64,000 nt of DNA from Strobilurus pachycystidiatus (GCA_019915135.1 JAHLMK010000007.1:1302001-1366000), one strand, 5' to 3'. Shown: positions 12,724 to 24,953, numbered from the stretch's first letter. Numbers and translations: made by a program. The notes: a model not told the origin generated them from the sequence alone.

Positions 12724-14581
12724 GAAATTTGAGTCGTGTGCGAAAGATATGTCAATACTCCTCTCGATTATGTCGACCCGGTCACTCTTGGACATGGTCG
12801 TGAGCAAATGTATCATTGCCCTGTCCATAGTTTCATCAACACTGACGGAAAGGGCCAAATCGCGATAAAAGGAAGTGGTAATGACCTTGTCGGTATCGTC
12901 AGGCGAGGGAGACCGGTCACCCTCTGTGGAGGAGTCCACGACGCTAATCTCCATCCGTGAGTTGATGACATATGGCGTGCTGTGATCTCCCATGATTGTG
13001 TCGGTGGTCTCTTCTTCCGAATCGGCCGCTGGGAGCCTCCTCTGACGCCCGACCTTAGAAGGCGGAGGGGCGGCGGGAGGAGCACGCCTGGGTGCGACAA
13101 AGTACGCGCCCGTCGGAAGGTTGCGAGGCGGTTGGCTGGGAGGTGATTCGGAACGGCGATGCATGAGCTCGCGCGCCTCGCGCCGGTTCTGACGATCTTC
13201 GGCATCCATCCGGGTCCGCTCATCCTCCCAGGCTGTGACTTGAGGGGAATCGTCGCGACGGAGCTGGTCGCGCCGAATTTGAAGCTCTCGCGCCAAAGTG
13301 TCGCGGAAGAGAGCGCTGACTGACTCCAAGCGGTCCAACGCCTGACCTGGTGCGACCCAGCAAGGCGAGATGTTCTCGGCCAAGACAAGGCAGGAAGCTG
13401 CGAGCTCCGACTCAGGAAATATGCGCTTCAAGCAGGCAGCGAGCACGTCCACATGCAATTGCCTGCCATCGATCAGGCCAGAAGTGGGCAGATGGTTGTC
13501 GGTGGGAGTGGGAGCCGGGGCCGCAGAATGAGAGGAGGCCGTGGACTTCTTGGCGTATTTCTCGCGCATTTCGCGCATGCGCTTGTTGAGTTCCTCAGTA
13601 GAAAGGCTACGGATCCCCTGCATGATGATAGGAAGCTTGGGTTGCCCCGGGTGAAGGTAGGAGAAGTGGGATTGGAGGACGCAGGCCTGGACGCTGCAGT
13701 ACGGGGGCGCGATAGAGACGGGGTGGTGCGCCCATTGGAAGGTTGGCCCGGTCCCAACCGAGGAATCACGAACGCGGGGGCAGGCCGATCCGGAGCAATA
13801 GGATCGGACGCGACGTGAGCGGTAGGGGCGCCCGGAAGGCGAGGTATGACCAAAGAAGTTGGCGCGAGAGGGCCCGGCGGGGGAAGACCCCAACGAGCAC
13901 GGCGACTAGCGTGGAAGTAATGCAATACCTCCAGAATAACCTGTGTGTGCGGCGAAGTCGCTGTCAGTTTCCCCCAGTGATACTCAAGAGACGAAAAGAC
14001 CGACTCTTTCGCGATTAGCGTACAACTCCGCTGCGTGGCGCTCAGTAATAGGGTAGAATCGCTTGAACTCGAAAAGGAAATTGTTCAGCTCGTAGTCGGC
14101 AAAGGTAGGATTGCCCGCAGCGTGACCCTGGTCATGAAGATCGCCCCAATACCCAGAGAAGTTAGACACCGCTTGCGCTTGGGCACGCGACAGGCGCTGA
14201 TGTTGAAGGCGTCGGTTAGTGGTGAGGGTGGGAAGCGGAGGGGGGAGAACATACGTTGTAGCCAATCTCGTATTGCTGGGCAGGCTATGAAGGGTATCAG
14301 CAAAAAGCGCTGCACGCCAAGTCAATTATTCTCACCATTGGTTCAATCGGAAGGTCGTGGCGAGCATCAAACGGGTGTAGGCTGTCGTTCAAGTCGACAT
14401 AGATGCGCCACTCGCGCCTCCTATCAGCGAGAATCGCAGCGGCGATGGCGGGATCAGGCGTGTCGGCGACGACCAGCGAGTAAATCATATTGGGAGAAGG
14501 CGTGGGGTCGTTTGGAGATGGGAATAAAGATACCAGCCATTCCTCGGGCTGCCACCTTAAGAAGAACGGGAGTTGCCTCAT
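12724..14581 (-). CDS. Hypothetical protein, multi-exon, exact splicing uncertain
   Basis: Unrecognised. The first exon starts MRQLPFFLRWQPEEW (14581) and contains IYVDLNDSLHPFDARHDLP. Further minus-strand exons carry FADYELNNFLFEFKRFYPI (about 14100), a Pro/Ala/Ser-rich low-complexity segment (13600-13925) and a long terminal exon from about 13620 with LSTEELNKRMREMREKYAKK, an Arg/Asp-rich charged region and MIHLLTTMSKSDRVDIIERS at the C-terminus. Introns with plausible GT..AG borders lie near 14330, 14240 and 13960. The join between the low-complexity region and the last exon changes frame and needs an intron or an indel near 13640. The total would be roughly 550-600 residues, mostly disordered in the middle. 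Confidence 0.45.
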
Positions 14582-15339
14582 GATGCCGAAGGAGATCTCC
14601 GACCACTAAGGTCATCGCGACTGGGCTGCCGAGGAGCAATGTGGCGCGGGGGTACCAATCCAACGAAGCGGGTCACAGTCAAATCGCCGGCCGCAAACCT
14701 GTTAGAAGACCGACGTCAGACGCAAAAGAATCAGGCGACTCGTGTCTACGTGCGTGCGGACATAGAGCTTGTGGCGACCTTGCACCTTGGCGAGGCGCAG
14801 TTATGGCAGTTATGTCGGGAACAACCATTGACCACTAGCGGAGGAGATGAATATGAATATTTTGCATACCTTTGTATATGTCAGCCGTGTTTTGCACACT
14901 GGACGAAGCCTCAAGCCTCCCACGAAACCACAAAACGCCTGGAGCAGTGAAACGTGTAACGTGTCGTAGTGGAAAGCAGAAAGTCGGAAACGGGAAAACA
15001 TCATAGCCGCGATCAATAACATGACCAATCTCCCGGCGATCAAAAATATCTCTCATTATACTTCCGAAAGGGACTGTAACCTTTTGCATTCGTCCCAAGG
15101 GGAGTTCTTCGCTGGTTCAGTCGACCCAACAAGCAAGATTCCTCGAACGGCTGACTCCTATGGCTTCCTACCACGGACGACTCTAGTGGGCTATCTAAAC
15201 TGGCGAACGTTACTGTGAACCATTACAATCATTTGGTTGGGTGCACGTCTGAGTGTTGAACAGACCGGCAAGATAAATGGTAGATGAGGTGATCTTCCAA
15301 TGAAGAATGGCAAGACTGACACCCCTAATTCCGCATTCA
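14582..15339. other. Intergenic, nothing recognised
   Basis: Only short unrelated open frames; no repeat, RNA or protein signature seen. Confidence 0.4.
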
Positions 15340-16215
15340 TAGCACTTGAGTAGGTCTGTAATCGAACGAGCCCGCTTGTTCCCCACCCCGTCCCTATGAT
15401 ATCTGTCCCTTCCTGGGCGATTACATGATTGCTTCAGACTCCAAGGAACACAAGTAAGTTGTCAATATCATCTAACGCTGTGAGAGCCGTCGACCCCAAT
15501 TAAGTTGGGGTAGGATAAGGGAATTGAGCCCGCCCTGACACTCGATCCCATATTCTTCGGCGCGTCGTCGCTATGTCATTTCTCCCTTCTCCGCCGGTGG
15601 CGTTGCGTGCTTCATACCCCAAACTACTAAGGTATGCTGTCAAGCCATTCTTATTTGACCTTGCGAGCTCACACCAACCAGGTTGGGAAGGACTTCGGGG
15701 TCCATCCAACTTGGTGATCGAAACCTCCTACGCCAACACCTCCGATCTCATAGTGTTTGTTCGGCCATTGCTAGGCCATCCGTCTCTTCCTCGCCGGGGG
15801 GTTGAGTCCTTTGGACTCTGAAGGACTGCAGTACGTTGTAATTTTTGTCCAATGTTGCGAGAGCGGCCGACACTAATACGATCGAGTACAATAGACAACG
15901 AGCCCGCCTCATCCCAACACACTCGATCTCATATTGTCCACCGAGCCGTCGCTCTGCTTTCTCTTACTTTCTCGACGAGAGATTCAAGTGCTTCGGATCC
16001 CAAAGGACTCGAGTACGTTGTCACTCGTATCCGACCTTCCGAGAGCCATCGAGGGTGACAAGATTTGGTAGGACCAAGTGATCGAGCCCGCCTTCACGGA
16101 CTCAACTCGTTCCCATATTGTCCGTCCCACTGCTGCATCGCTATGCCTGACCTCATTGACAGGACATTAATCCCTTTGTACATCGAAACATCCAGGTACT
16201 TCGTCGTCTAAACAC
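15340..16215. repeat. Degenerate tandem satellite, about five units of 160-195 bp
   Basis: A diverged unit recurs head to tail. The anchor GAGCCCGCC or a variant is at 15368, 15526, 15720, 15900 and 16084 (spacings 158, 194, 180 and 184). Each copy is followed by an ACTCGATCTCATATTGTCC-like block, a GTCGCT block and then CCCAAAGGACTCGAGTACGT or a variant. Copies differ by many substitutions and small indels, so the array is old. No continuous reading frame passes through it. Confidence 0.7.
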
Positions 16216-16547
16216 GGTACCTCTCTGTCCTCTTGTGAGTCTCTCTCATCTCTACTATCATTCCACATGTTTCGTTCGCTCGGTCTTGAGCCGAGAATTT
16301 GTTTGCCGCACAAGTTCGACTCAGGCGCTCGTCACGTTGATTTTATCATGTACTTTTCGTGGTTATATCTTCACAATGCATGGTAAAATTGATTCTTTTT
16401 CAAACACATCTTTCAAACACAAATTGACTACTACATGTAAGGACAGTGCTGTGATAAGTACAGGTACAGACTCGGGGCAAGATACATGTTTTTTGGATTA
16501 AATAAATAAATGGACACGGAGACGCCAGACCGAGACACCGAGACACC

Positions 16548-17830
16548 TCACTGTAGGAGCATGCACGCACCCGCCAAGAGAGCAGCTTGTATGACGCTAA
16601 CACCCGCCTCAAGAGTCGTGACGGAGCGGAAGACCGCGCCGCTAACCCCAATGACCTCGGGCGAGGCAATGTCCCTGGAAAGAAGAATAAGGTGGCGGCT
16701 TCGCAACGTCAAGACATGAACAACGTACCAGCCAGCGACAACCCCGACATTTCGGCCACGCGTGATGGCATAGAACGGCCCGGGAGTTCCCCTCCTTGGG
16801 ACAACGAAGGGGAAATCCTGCGGAAGGACTTCGTTGTATGCAAAGCCTACATCGGGATTGATCAGGCACAAATTTGGATCCAGAAATCATATACAAGCTT
16901 ACCGTTGCTATGCAGGACGGGCGCAGCCCAGTTGGCCGGGTAAGTCCAGCCAGCCAAGTTAGCTGCCGGGGACAAGTCAATGAGAGACGGAGGAACATTA
17001 TTATTCATCACTCACGGTTGGCGGGCGCGGGAGCGGGAGCAGGCGCAGGCGCGGGCGCGGGAGCAGGCGCGGGCGCGGGAGCAGGCGCGGACGCGGGAGC
17101 AGGCGCGGACGCGGCCTGAACGACCGGAGCAGGTTGGACGGGCGCAGCAGCAGGAACTTGGGCTGCGGCGGGGGTGGGCTGAACGGGCGCAGCGGCGGCG
17201 GTAGCGACGACAGGCGTAGCATTAGCCGCCGTGACGACGGGCGCGGCGGGCGGTCCAACGTGCGACTGTCTAGCGCACGGCGGCGGGACAGTGTTCACTA
17301 GAAGAAAATGTGTCAGTTCATAGACGCATGGATTTATCAAACCCTTACCAGTACGGCCGGAGCCTGCCGCAGTCCCAACATCTAGAAGAAGAGGTAAGAC
17401 ACCGGAAGATAGCGCAGGCAGTTCGGCTCACTGGGCGAGCCACCTAAACGGGACTTGATTGAGTGATCGTGGATCCACAGATGCAAGAAGAACACGTACC
17501 GGCAGATGCCGAGGCGGCGACGGACGAAGAGACGGGGGGCGCTGAGTCCCCGTCGTCTAGGTGGGGAGGAAATGAGTCAACACTTAGGGTCAGAGGGTGA
17601 AACGACACGTACTGGCACGCGTAGCCGCTCCGATGAGGGCGTTGAGGAACTCGGCCTGGCTGCCGTCGAGGTTGATGTCGAGAAGGCCCTGCGCCAGTTC
17701 TGGCAGAGATACTCGTCAGACTGACCACCAAGATGACAACGACCAAGCACTCACGCAAGAGCTCGACGGCTGACACCGACTTAGAGTCTTTTGAGACGTT
17801 GTTGTTGTTGTTGTTGGGTTTCTGGACCAT
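16548..17830 (-). CDS. Ala/Pro-rich protein with C-terminal viroplasmin/RNase H1 N-terminal-type domain
   Basis: The minus-strand ATG at 17830 opens MVQKPNNNNNNVSKDSK with a six-Asn run. Introns with clean GT..AG borders join LAQGLLDINLDGSQAEF, a Ser/Ala segment, a Pro-Ala tract (17028-17118) and a C-terminal domain FPFVVPRRGTPGPFYAITRG..VGVVAGW..VIGVSGAVFRSV. The pattern FYAITRG..VGV...W...V.G...F..F.. is that of the Caulimovirus viroplasmin domain, the RNA:DNA-hybrid-binding fold at the N-terminus of eukaryotic RNase H1. There is no RNase H catalytic domain, so nucleic-acid binding without cleavage is the reasonable inference. The stop is at 16548. Its start is 278 bp from the oppositely oriented gene at 18108, so they may share a promoter region. 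Confidence 0.65.
17028..17118. repeat. GC-rich minisatellite coding for Pro-Ala repeats
   Basis: Units close to GCGGGAGCAGGCGC are repeated in tandem within an exon of the viroplasmin-type gene and are read on the minus strand as alternating Ala-Pro. The tract probably forms an extended linker before the C-terminal domain and is likely to vary in length. Confidence 0.8.
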
Positions 17831-18107
17831 GTTGGGAAGGACTTGTGGCGGAGGGCTGTTGGCGATGATGGAAGTTGAGAGAGAGTATGAAACGATTGTG
17901 GGAAATGAAGGAAAGCTTTATGTACTGGCGCCGTGTGACTGACTATATAGTTGTGGCAGCTTGAGTTCAGCCAGCGGTCGCGGGTAATGCCAGAGCGTGG
18001 GGAAATCAGGATTCGAAGAGGCCGCTGTGTCATCGACCGCCGCAAAAAGAAGATTCACTGTCAAGTCTCTGGCATTATTTTCACTGTCTCGAACGTCGCG
18101 TAACACG

Positions 18108-21033
18108 ATGCCAAAGAAACCAAAGAAAGACGATCAAGAGTATGTCTTCCCAATTCGTCCAATCATTGATGCCTGATGGACGATTCCCGACATAGTTCAG
18201 GCACCGATACTGAGTCAGATGCCGAAAGCGACGACGAACTGCCGAAGTTGCCACCGTTCAAGAAGGGTTGGCTCAAAGGCGCCGCCCTTCAGTTCGCCAT
18301 TGACGAGCACTACGACACTTTCTTCGCCCGGAATTCCGCCGATCCGAAGGAGGGAACGGCATATGCCTTGGTGGCGGCGAACGACATGCTGAGGGTCTTT
18401 GGGATGTGGGGACCATGGGGCGCCGACTCGAAACCCCTCGAGGAATTAAGCGACTATCACCCCAGCGCTGACGAGGACGACGAGCAAGACGATTTGAAGG
18501 CACGAAAGCAGGATGACGGCGACGGCGACGAAGACGACAGGGTGAGTGAAATTCGATGGTCTCGACAAAGATGTGGGTGCTGACCTAGGCCGTAGCCTCT
18601 GCCGAAGGGACGCACCAGGCGGCGCATGACTGGCAAGAAGACCGCCGTACCAGTCAAAGCAAGCGACGTCAAGGAGAGTGTGCAGGCCAGGGACGCCCGA
18701 CTCTTGAAGACAGCCACGACAAAACGCTTTCGATCCGTGAGTTACCGTCATTTTCTGCGCAGCAGATATGTCTGATAATTTTGTAGAGCTTAAACCGGTG
18801 GCTTTGTCTGCAATACAAGCAGAACCGCGGAAATACTCGTCGTGGGCGTGCGGCTCAAACTGCCAAAGCGACTCATCTTTCCAACCCTTCCCAACCTTCC
18901 GCCGACCCCTCCCAGCCGGGACGATTAGCGACCATGATCGTCCATGAGCTCCTTGGCATCGGCCACGCCGCCGTTCGCGTACCACACGCGTATCAACTCT
19001 TCGCCAAGGATCAGCCCGACAAATTTCGCAAGAAATTCCTCAAATCCTTCAAAGAGTCGGGCAAGCCGGCCAAATTTAGAGCGGGGGCGGAAGCGGCCTG
19101 GAACGCCAGGAAATTTCACTCCGCGGATGCCAAGACTCAGGAGAAGTATCACACACAGGTCTACGACGCGAAGGAAGCCGCGATCGTTCGCCGCGAAGCC
19201 TTGACAGGACAAGTCAACACACCGTTGAGTCCTGAAGATGCACAACGGTATGTGTTCTACCAGCGTGAAATTTCTCCAACTTACCTTTGTTTCTTTCCAG
19301 GTTGCTCACCGACATTCCCTTCCTATTGGACCCACTTCTCACATCCCTGTCCACGATGCTCAACGCCAAGATATCCGTTTTGATGGGCATACCCGAGCCG
19401 GCGCTGGGTGGCGAAGTAACTGTGAAGGCGTACGTATATCACTACTCGTGGTCATACATCTTCCCTAACTTGACGCGCAGATTGACAAAAGGACTCAATC
19501 AGCAGCCTATCCCAGTCGCGTTCTCACATACACCTGCATACGCGCTCCATGTGAATACGTTCAAGCAGTTTTTAGCCGACGCATATAGTAAGTAACTTAA
19601 CGCCACTGCAAAAATTATCCCGGCTTACAACGGCTTTAGCTCCCCGCGAGCTCGCCAAAAGCGCACTTCCCGGTTGGAAAGCACCCAGAAAACCTAATAC
19701 GCAACCGAGCGATGCCGAGAAGATACACATTGTGGTACAGTCTATGGAGGTCCCGGCGGGCATGTCATGGTCCTCTCGCAACGGTCTCGACCTCGAGGGA
19801 GATGAAGAACCTGATGACGAGTTGGAGTCCAAACGCCAGCGGCGCCTCGCGAGAGACGGGAAGCAACGCCGTCTCGCCGAAGAAGGTCCTCCTGCTAAGC
19901 GACCTCGCGGGCGTCCGCGCAAGGAGAAGGTCGTCCATTCCGATGCGGAGGAGGACGATGACGGCACGGGACAGACGAGAAGGAAGCGGAAAAAGAAGGA
20001 TATGCCCGCCCCCAAGCCGAAACGACAGCGGACGAAAAAAGCGGCGGCAGAGACCGCCGCTGGCGACATGTCCATCGGCGACGTCTCCTTGAGCCGCTCT
20101 CGGAAACATGTCGACGACAGGTTTACGGCGAACCGCAGGAAAGTTCGCGCTCTGGCTAGCGCGGTGGTAGGGTGTCAGCCGTCCCCAGTCGGCTCCCCTC
20201 TGCGCAGTCGGAGCCGTTCTCCTTCACTTCCTCCGCGTGCGCCATCGCTCCCACTCCAACGTGAACCATCGCCCATTCTGCCCCGCCTATCCCCACCTTC
20301 GGCATCCACCAAGCCCAGGCCCCGCCCAAAGCCTGCCTATGTCCAGCGAGGTGCGAAGGAGTTAGAGGGCCGGTCAGACGCAGACCAAGAGATCAACGCG
20401 GGTGATGAACAAGAGGTCGTCGGTCGCCGAGCAGAGAAGAGACGACGAGTTGACGACGATGCCGATCCCGACAGGAGTGCGACGACTCTTCCGTATCTTG
20501 ATTCCATCACAGAGGATTCGATTCCAGGATTCTCTCACGAGAACGTCGACAACGAGGCGGAGAATGAGGCGGAGAACAAGGCGTACAACAAGGCGTACGC
20601 GTACGCGTATCAGAGCTGGAACGTCGACGACGTCTCGTATGTGAACTGGGACCTCGGGTCTGTCGACGACGACGACGACGACGACGACGTGACTCAACAG
20701 GCAGGACCTTCGACGGAGGCGGCGGCGCAACCTCATACTCGAGCGGTTCTACCGACCCGCGGCGCTGCTCGTTCTCCGTCGCCTCGTCGCACAGTGGGGT
20801 CTTCTCCTCCTGCTGCATCACCGCCTCTTCCTCCTACTACACGGTCACAGCGCGCCCTTCGGGTTCCCCCGAATAACGATGGGAGAAAACCTCGCCCCAC
20901 GCGATCACTTCCTGTGAAGCCGCCATCAACGCGCGCCCGTGTCGCAGCGGTGCGAGCCTCGATTCCTCCCGCAGATTTGCCTCCCTTCAATCCCCTGGAC
21001 GAGAAGAGCTGGCCGGACCAGGCCAAGTTGTAA
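18108..21033 (+). CDS. Large nuclear-type protein with HMG-box-like segment and AT-hook
   Basis: Seven exons (18108-18139, 18196-18541, 18596-18736, 18787-19247, 19301-19429, 19481-19587, 19640-21033) join in frame with canonical borders into an 869-residue protein. Order: short basic start MPKKPKKDD; acidic segment; PFKKGWLKG motif; a Lys-rich helical segment (about residues 190-290) with PHAYQLFAKDQPDKF..AWN..EKYHTQVYDAKEAA resembling an HMG box; a region IPFLLDPLLTSLSTML..GIPEPALGG; an AT-hook KRPRGRPRKEK; then a long Ser/Arg/Pro/Asp-rich tail with a run of Asp. The same architecture appears in the gene at 22326, so they are diverged paralogues. A DNA-binding nuclear role is inferred. It has no internal stops or frameshifts. 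Confidence 0.7.
20669..20691 (+). repeat. GAC trinucleotide run coding poly-Asp
   Basis: A short uninterrupted GAC microsatellite within the last exon of the HMG-type gene, translated as a run of Asp residues. Confidence 0.8.
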
Positions 21034-21040
21034 AATTAGG

Positions 21041-21160
21041 GGTAAATCAGTGGTTATAGCCACGGGCACCATTGCCAAATTTCTGGTTATAACCACTGGG
21101 AGGCTAGGGTTAGCTGGCACAGCACCTAAACCCTAGCTTATGAGCATCCAGTGGTTAACG
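21041..21160. repeat. GTGGTTATA-type palindromic motif cluster
   Basis: Just after the stop of the HMG-type gene the sequence holds AGTGGTTATAGCCAC (about 21049), TGGTTATAACCACTGGG (about 21083) and CCAGTGGTTAAC (about 21147), plus an inverted pair CTAGGGTTAG / CTAAACCCTAG. The same GTGGTTATAxCCAC units occur at 34276-34376. The half-sites are self-complementary, as expected for a transposase or regulator binding site, but no binding protein is shown. Confidence 0.6.
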
Positions 21161-21591
21161 ACGTCTTGGTATTGTGGGTTGGGAATTATTGTGCGCAGGT
21201 TGCGTGAATATTCTCCATCCGGCACTCGGCAACGCGGCAAGTGAGTCATCCTCGGGAATTGCCGCTCCGCGCCCAGATGGCGGCAGGCTGGCGGGCTGCT
21301 CGGGTGCTCCGCGCACGGCTGGCGGGGTGCTCCACCCCATGAATGGTGCGCAGCGTGGCCGGGTACCACGGAAATCCGTGCGCATTGGCGCACGCGTCTT
21401 GAATCGCGGGGGCGCGCAATGGGCGGGCACATCCGAATAGCGTGGGGGCGGGGCGGTTCAAAATGGTACGCCTTGGTGGGTAGGCGCCTTCCTGTCACAG
21501 ACGTTCCGTGAAAAGATGTGTATTCAACTAAAATGCAGTAGACCCAGAAGAATTCGAGAAAATACGATACGGCTTGTTCCTGTCAATACGG

Positions 21592-22148
21592 CTACTCATA
21601 CTCTTTGAACCACTTCTCTAGCTGACGCATGGCATCCGAATCTTCGTCAATGGCAAGCGCCTCGCCGAAAAGACCGCGAAAATGGGTGGCGGAAGACGCG
21701 AAAAAGAGGACGGAGACCATGCGCAGGTCTGTCAAGGAACGGATCTGCATGTCTTCGAAAGCCTGCGCCCACTCCATCCTCTCCAAACTCCTCAGTGAAT
21801 ATCCCACTTCGCCCTGACCCGTGAGTGGCGAGGCATCATGATCGATGGCAGCGTTGTCGATGACGGTGTCGAGGAGGTCTGTCTATAATTAGATATGTGA
21901 CATTGACACATACTTGATACAACGCACCTTTCGCCTCACTAGGGTCTTCCCTTATACCTATCATTAAGGATGACCATCATTTGCGAATGGATATCTGTTG
22001 CCCGCCATTTAGCCGCCGATACGTTGGACTGGAATTGCACTCACCCTCGTTATTGTTATCTATCAGAGCCACGTGAATATTTCGAAGCTCGATGAGCAGC
22101 TCTCTGACAGCGCGTTGAGCGCGGGCGCGAACGCCAATAAGCGCCCTG
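21592..22148 (-). CDS. Hypothetical small protein, 5' end unresolved
   Basis: Minus-strand exons read RALIGVRARAQRAVRELLI..IHVALIDNNNE (about 22145-22044), then after introns a final exon with SLERMEWAQAFEDMQIRSL and AMRQLEKWFKEYE, ending at 21592. The composition is helical and charged. No family was recognised. The first exon cannot be fixed: the frame is closed just upstream of 22148, and the next gene starts in the opposite direction at 22326. Confidence 0.4.
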
Positions 22149-22325
22149 CTTCATAAGCGTCTCATTCAAAGCTGATGCCAATCATCAGGCCGGCATCCCG
22201 GCCGACTGACCAAACAACTCACTAGGTGTGCCCCGCCGCTTATATTTAAATTTTTGTTCGTTGACCTCCTTGCACGTCTCCGCCAACCCTGGATTGACCG
22301 AACGCGTTGCTCTGCACCATCTATC

Positions 22326-24649
22326 ATGCCGGCTACCGAGTGCGTCCCTTGATGACGTTTGATTTCCATCCACACGTCGCTTAACGTTATTTCCCTTTAG
22401 GCACACTCCCTCTTCCAACATTGACAGCATCCAGCCTTTTCGTCGGGGATGGGCCAAGGGCGGTCGCAAGCAAATACTCGAGGACGCCATTGCTGGTTAC
22501 GTCGCGGCGCGTCGCAAGGGCAAGTCCTCCGCCATCGAATTCGCGGACACCATTTTCAACGCGATGTGTTTGAAATACCCGTATGATCTTTCCATGGAAC
22601 TAGAGCCGCCTGCGAACCTGCCGACACCCCCTTTGGACTCGGAACTATCCCCGGCTGAACGTGATCGCAAGTCTGCATTGTTGGAACGGCTCTCGACGGT
22701 GCGTCTCATTTTGCTCAGTTCACGCTCATCTGACACGGTTTGATTAGGGTATCCGGAACTACTTTGAAACACGCTGGTCCAAGGCCACTCCCGTCGCAAA
22801 AATGTCCAAGACCCAGGTTGGAAAGGATCCCATCGGTTCCATTCTGTGCAAGGTCGCCGGATTCGATGTCACACGTAAACGCGCCCGTACCCCAATGCAG
22901 ATGTGGATGAAGGATCGTTTCGCGACCATCAAGAAAGAGTTCGACGAAGAGTTCATCGAGACGGGCAAGGACGCGCGGCGGGAGCGAATCAACGAGGTTG
23001 CCAGCTACGCGAGCGACATCTGGGCAGAACTTCCCGCCTCCGAGAAGGCGCAGTGGAAGAAGGTCGCCGAGCAAGACGCGATCGAAGTCGCTGCGGGCAA
23101 AGCGACAGCCCAGGAACCACTCCAAATGTTGTCACCCGACGAGACCCAGACGTAATGTCTTTCTTCCGTATTCTGCTCATCCTGGCGCTGACCTGGATTC
23201 ATGGTCAGTGCTCTCGACTCTCTCGCTGGTACGTTGCAGCCGCTCCTGGAGGGCTTGTCCACAGTCCTTGGGGGAAACATCACCTTTTCGTGGTGTGGCC
23301 CAGAACCCCGCAAGGGCGGGCAGCTCAATGTCATCACGTACGTATTCCCTCGCGACACCCGGGCCTCTATCTGTCTGATTACTTCAATTAGGATCAACGT
23401 CGGTGCGAACTCCGCCCCAGCGCCGAAGGCTTTCCACGACGCAGATGGCGACGTCGGCAAGCTTCGGTTCAAAACATACGAGGCCGCCATTGGTGAATTT
23501 GGAATGTCGTGTTTTTGTAAGTTTACTTTCGTTTGTTCTATTAGATCCTCTCTGACAGTGTACTTAGCCTACGATCAACAACGCGCGCGCTCCTTGCCTG
23601 GCGTCGACATGCCAAACACGCTGCCATGGTTTGTGCGGCAACCAAATCCGTGGCATCAGCAGCAGCCGGCATCGGTTTCACCGGTTGAATCTTTGTCGCC
23701 GGACGCTGCGTCAACACCAACCACGACTCCTTCTCAGGCCAAAAAGGAAGACCCTCCGAAGACGACAAAACGTAAACGCGCATCGAAGGCATCCCAATCG
23801 CGCAAGAAAGCCTCACCTACAACTCCTGCTATTGACGAGGCCGTCGATGACGATGACGAGGCCGACGCCGGCGCTGAGAACTCTAAAGAGATCTCTGGCG
23901 CCCGACCCTTCACGCGGTCTCACGGCGCCGCCAAGGACGCTGCCCCAGCTCCTGCGCGGGCTGTTCTGACAGATGTCACCAACGCCTTCATGATCGACCC
24001 TGCTCTGATGGATCCTTCTAGTGAGGAAGCGAGGTCCTTCATCCCTACCTGCGGCCCCAACGATTCTCTCCACCCATTTGCCAACTTGCATATCCCGTCC
24101 CGTCCTGCTCCCCGTGTTGCTCCCGCCCCTATGGAATCTCCTCCAGCACAGATATTGACCCATCCCGAGTACCTTGTTGACGCATACGCCTACTTGCAGT
24201 CGTTCTCGCTTGGCAGCGCGTGGTCTGGGCTTCTGTCGACGTACGTCCACGCCGAAGAAGCACTTGATTTCGAGGCAGGGAAGCCTATACCTGCCAACCG
24301 CATCCGGCCTCCCTCCATTCAGGACTGGATCAAAAATGCTCGACGCGACGACTACCGCCCCAACCTCACTTTCCGCGCTCTATCTGACCAATTCTGGCCG
24401 TGGTGGGCCAGTCTTCAACCGACATGGCGGCAAGTATCTCCCAGCGATGTCCCATTCCGTGATGTTCACCGTTGCGATGCTTCTGGGCGGGAGTGGGGGA
24501 AATTACGTACTAGCGGTGTCAACGGGTACTTGTCGGTTCTCGCTTTCATCGCATGGTGGGGCGAGGCGTGCGGAGATGATCTTTCGGCCCGCGGGGAATG
24601 GGAGTGCGCAGTGGCCGACCTCGACTGGGTCATGCGCGGTATAGTGTAA
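22326..24649 (+). CDS. HMG-box-like protein with C-terminal FWxWWxxLQPxWR domain
   Basis: Six exons (22326-22339, 22401-22698, 22748-23151, 23209-23337, 23392-23516, 23568-24649) splice in frame to 683 residues. Order: FRRGWAKGG motif; a Lys/Glu-rich segment TPMQMWMKDRFATIKKEF..SDIWAELPASEKAQWKK resembling an HMG box; LQPLLEGLSTVLGGNI..GPEPRKGG, matching the neighbouring 18108 gene; a basic KRKRASKASQSRKK stretch (likely nuclear localisation); a disordered acidic region; and a C-terminal domain of about 120 residues with FWPWWASLQPTWR, REWGKLR, GVNGYLSVLAFIAWWG and EWECAVADLDWVM. That last domain recurs alone at 34468-34920. It is clearly intact. Nuclear DNA-associated function is inferred; the C-terminal domain is of unknown function. 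Confidence 0.7.
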
Positions 24650-24876
24650 CTTGGTTTCCTCCATCGTATCTTGTGTTTCTCGCAGCATGTATACCTATTT
24701 ACTTACATCTATGTATTGTTGTATTGCTCCCTGTAATGTTCAAATTTTTGTTGCCCCTTTTTCCAAAACAAGAGATAGATAGAAAGATACATACGCGCTC
24801 TCAGTAACCAGAGTCCAACGAGATAAAAAAATAGCAAGTAATCACTCGCAAAAACTCATAAAAAGGACCTCATTGA

Positions 24877-24953
24877 TGGTGTATACAGCCAGGTGGGACC
24901 TGGTGCTGAAGGCTGGGTCTTCAGTCATCAGTACCAGTACACCACCGGGCTGT
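24877..24953. other. Imperfect hairpin
   Basis: TGGTGTA at 24877-24883 pairs with TACACCA at 24938-24944, and ACAGCC at 24885-24890 can alternatively pair with GGCTGT at 24948-24953. The inner sequence AGGTGGGACCT is a further small stem. It resembles the hairpin at 25148-25210 in layout. Confidence 0.5.

Noticed and set aside
17500..17724. Plus-strand Arg-rich frame
   Set aside because: Antisense to exons of the viroplasmin-type gene, whose spliced minus-strand frame is better supported.
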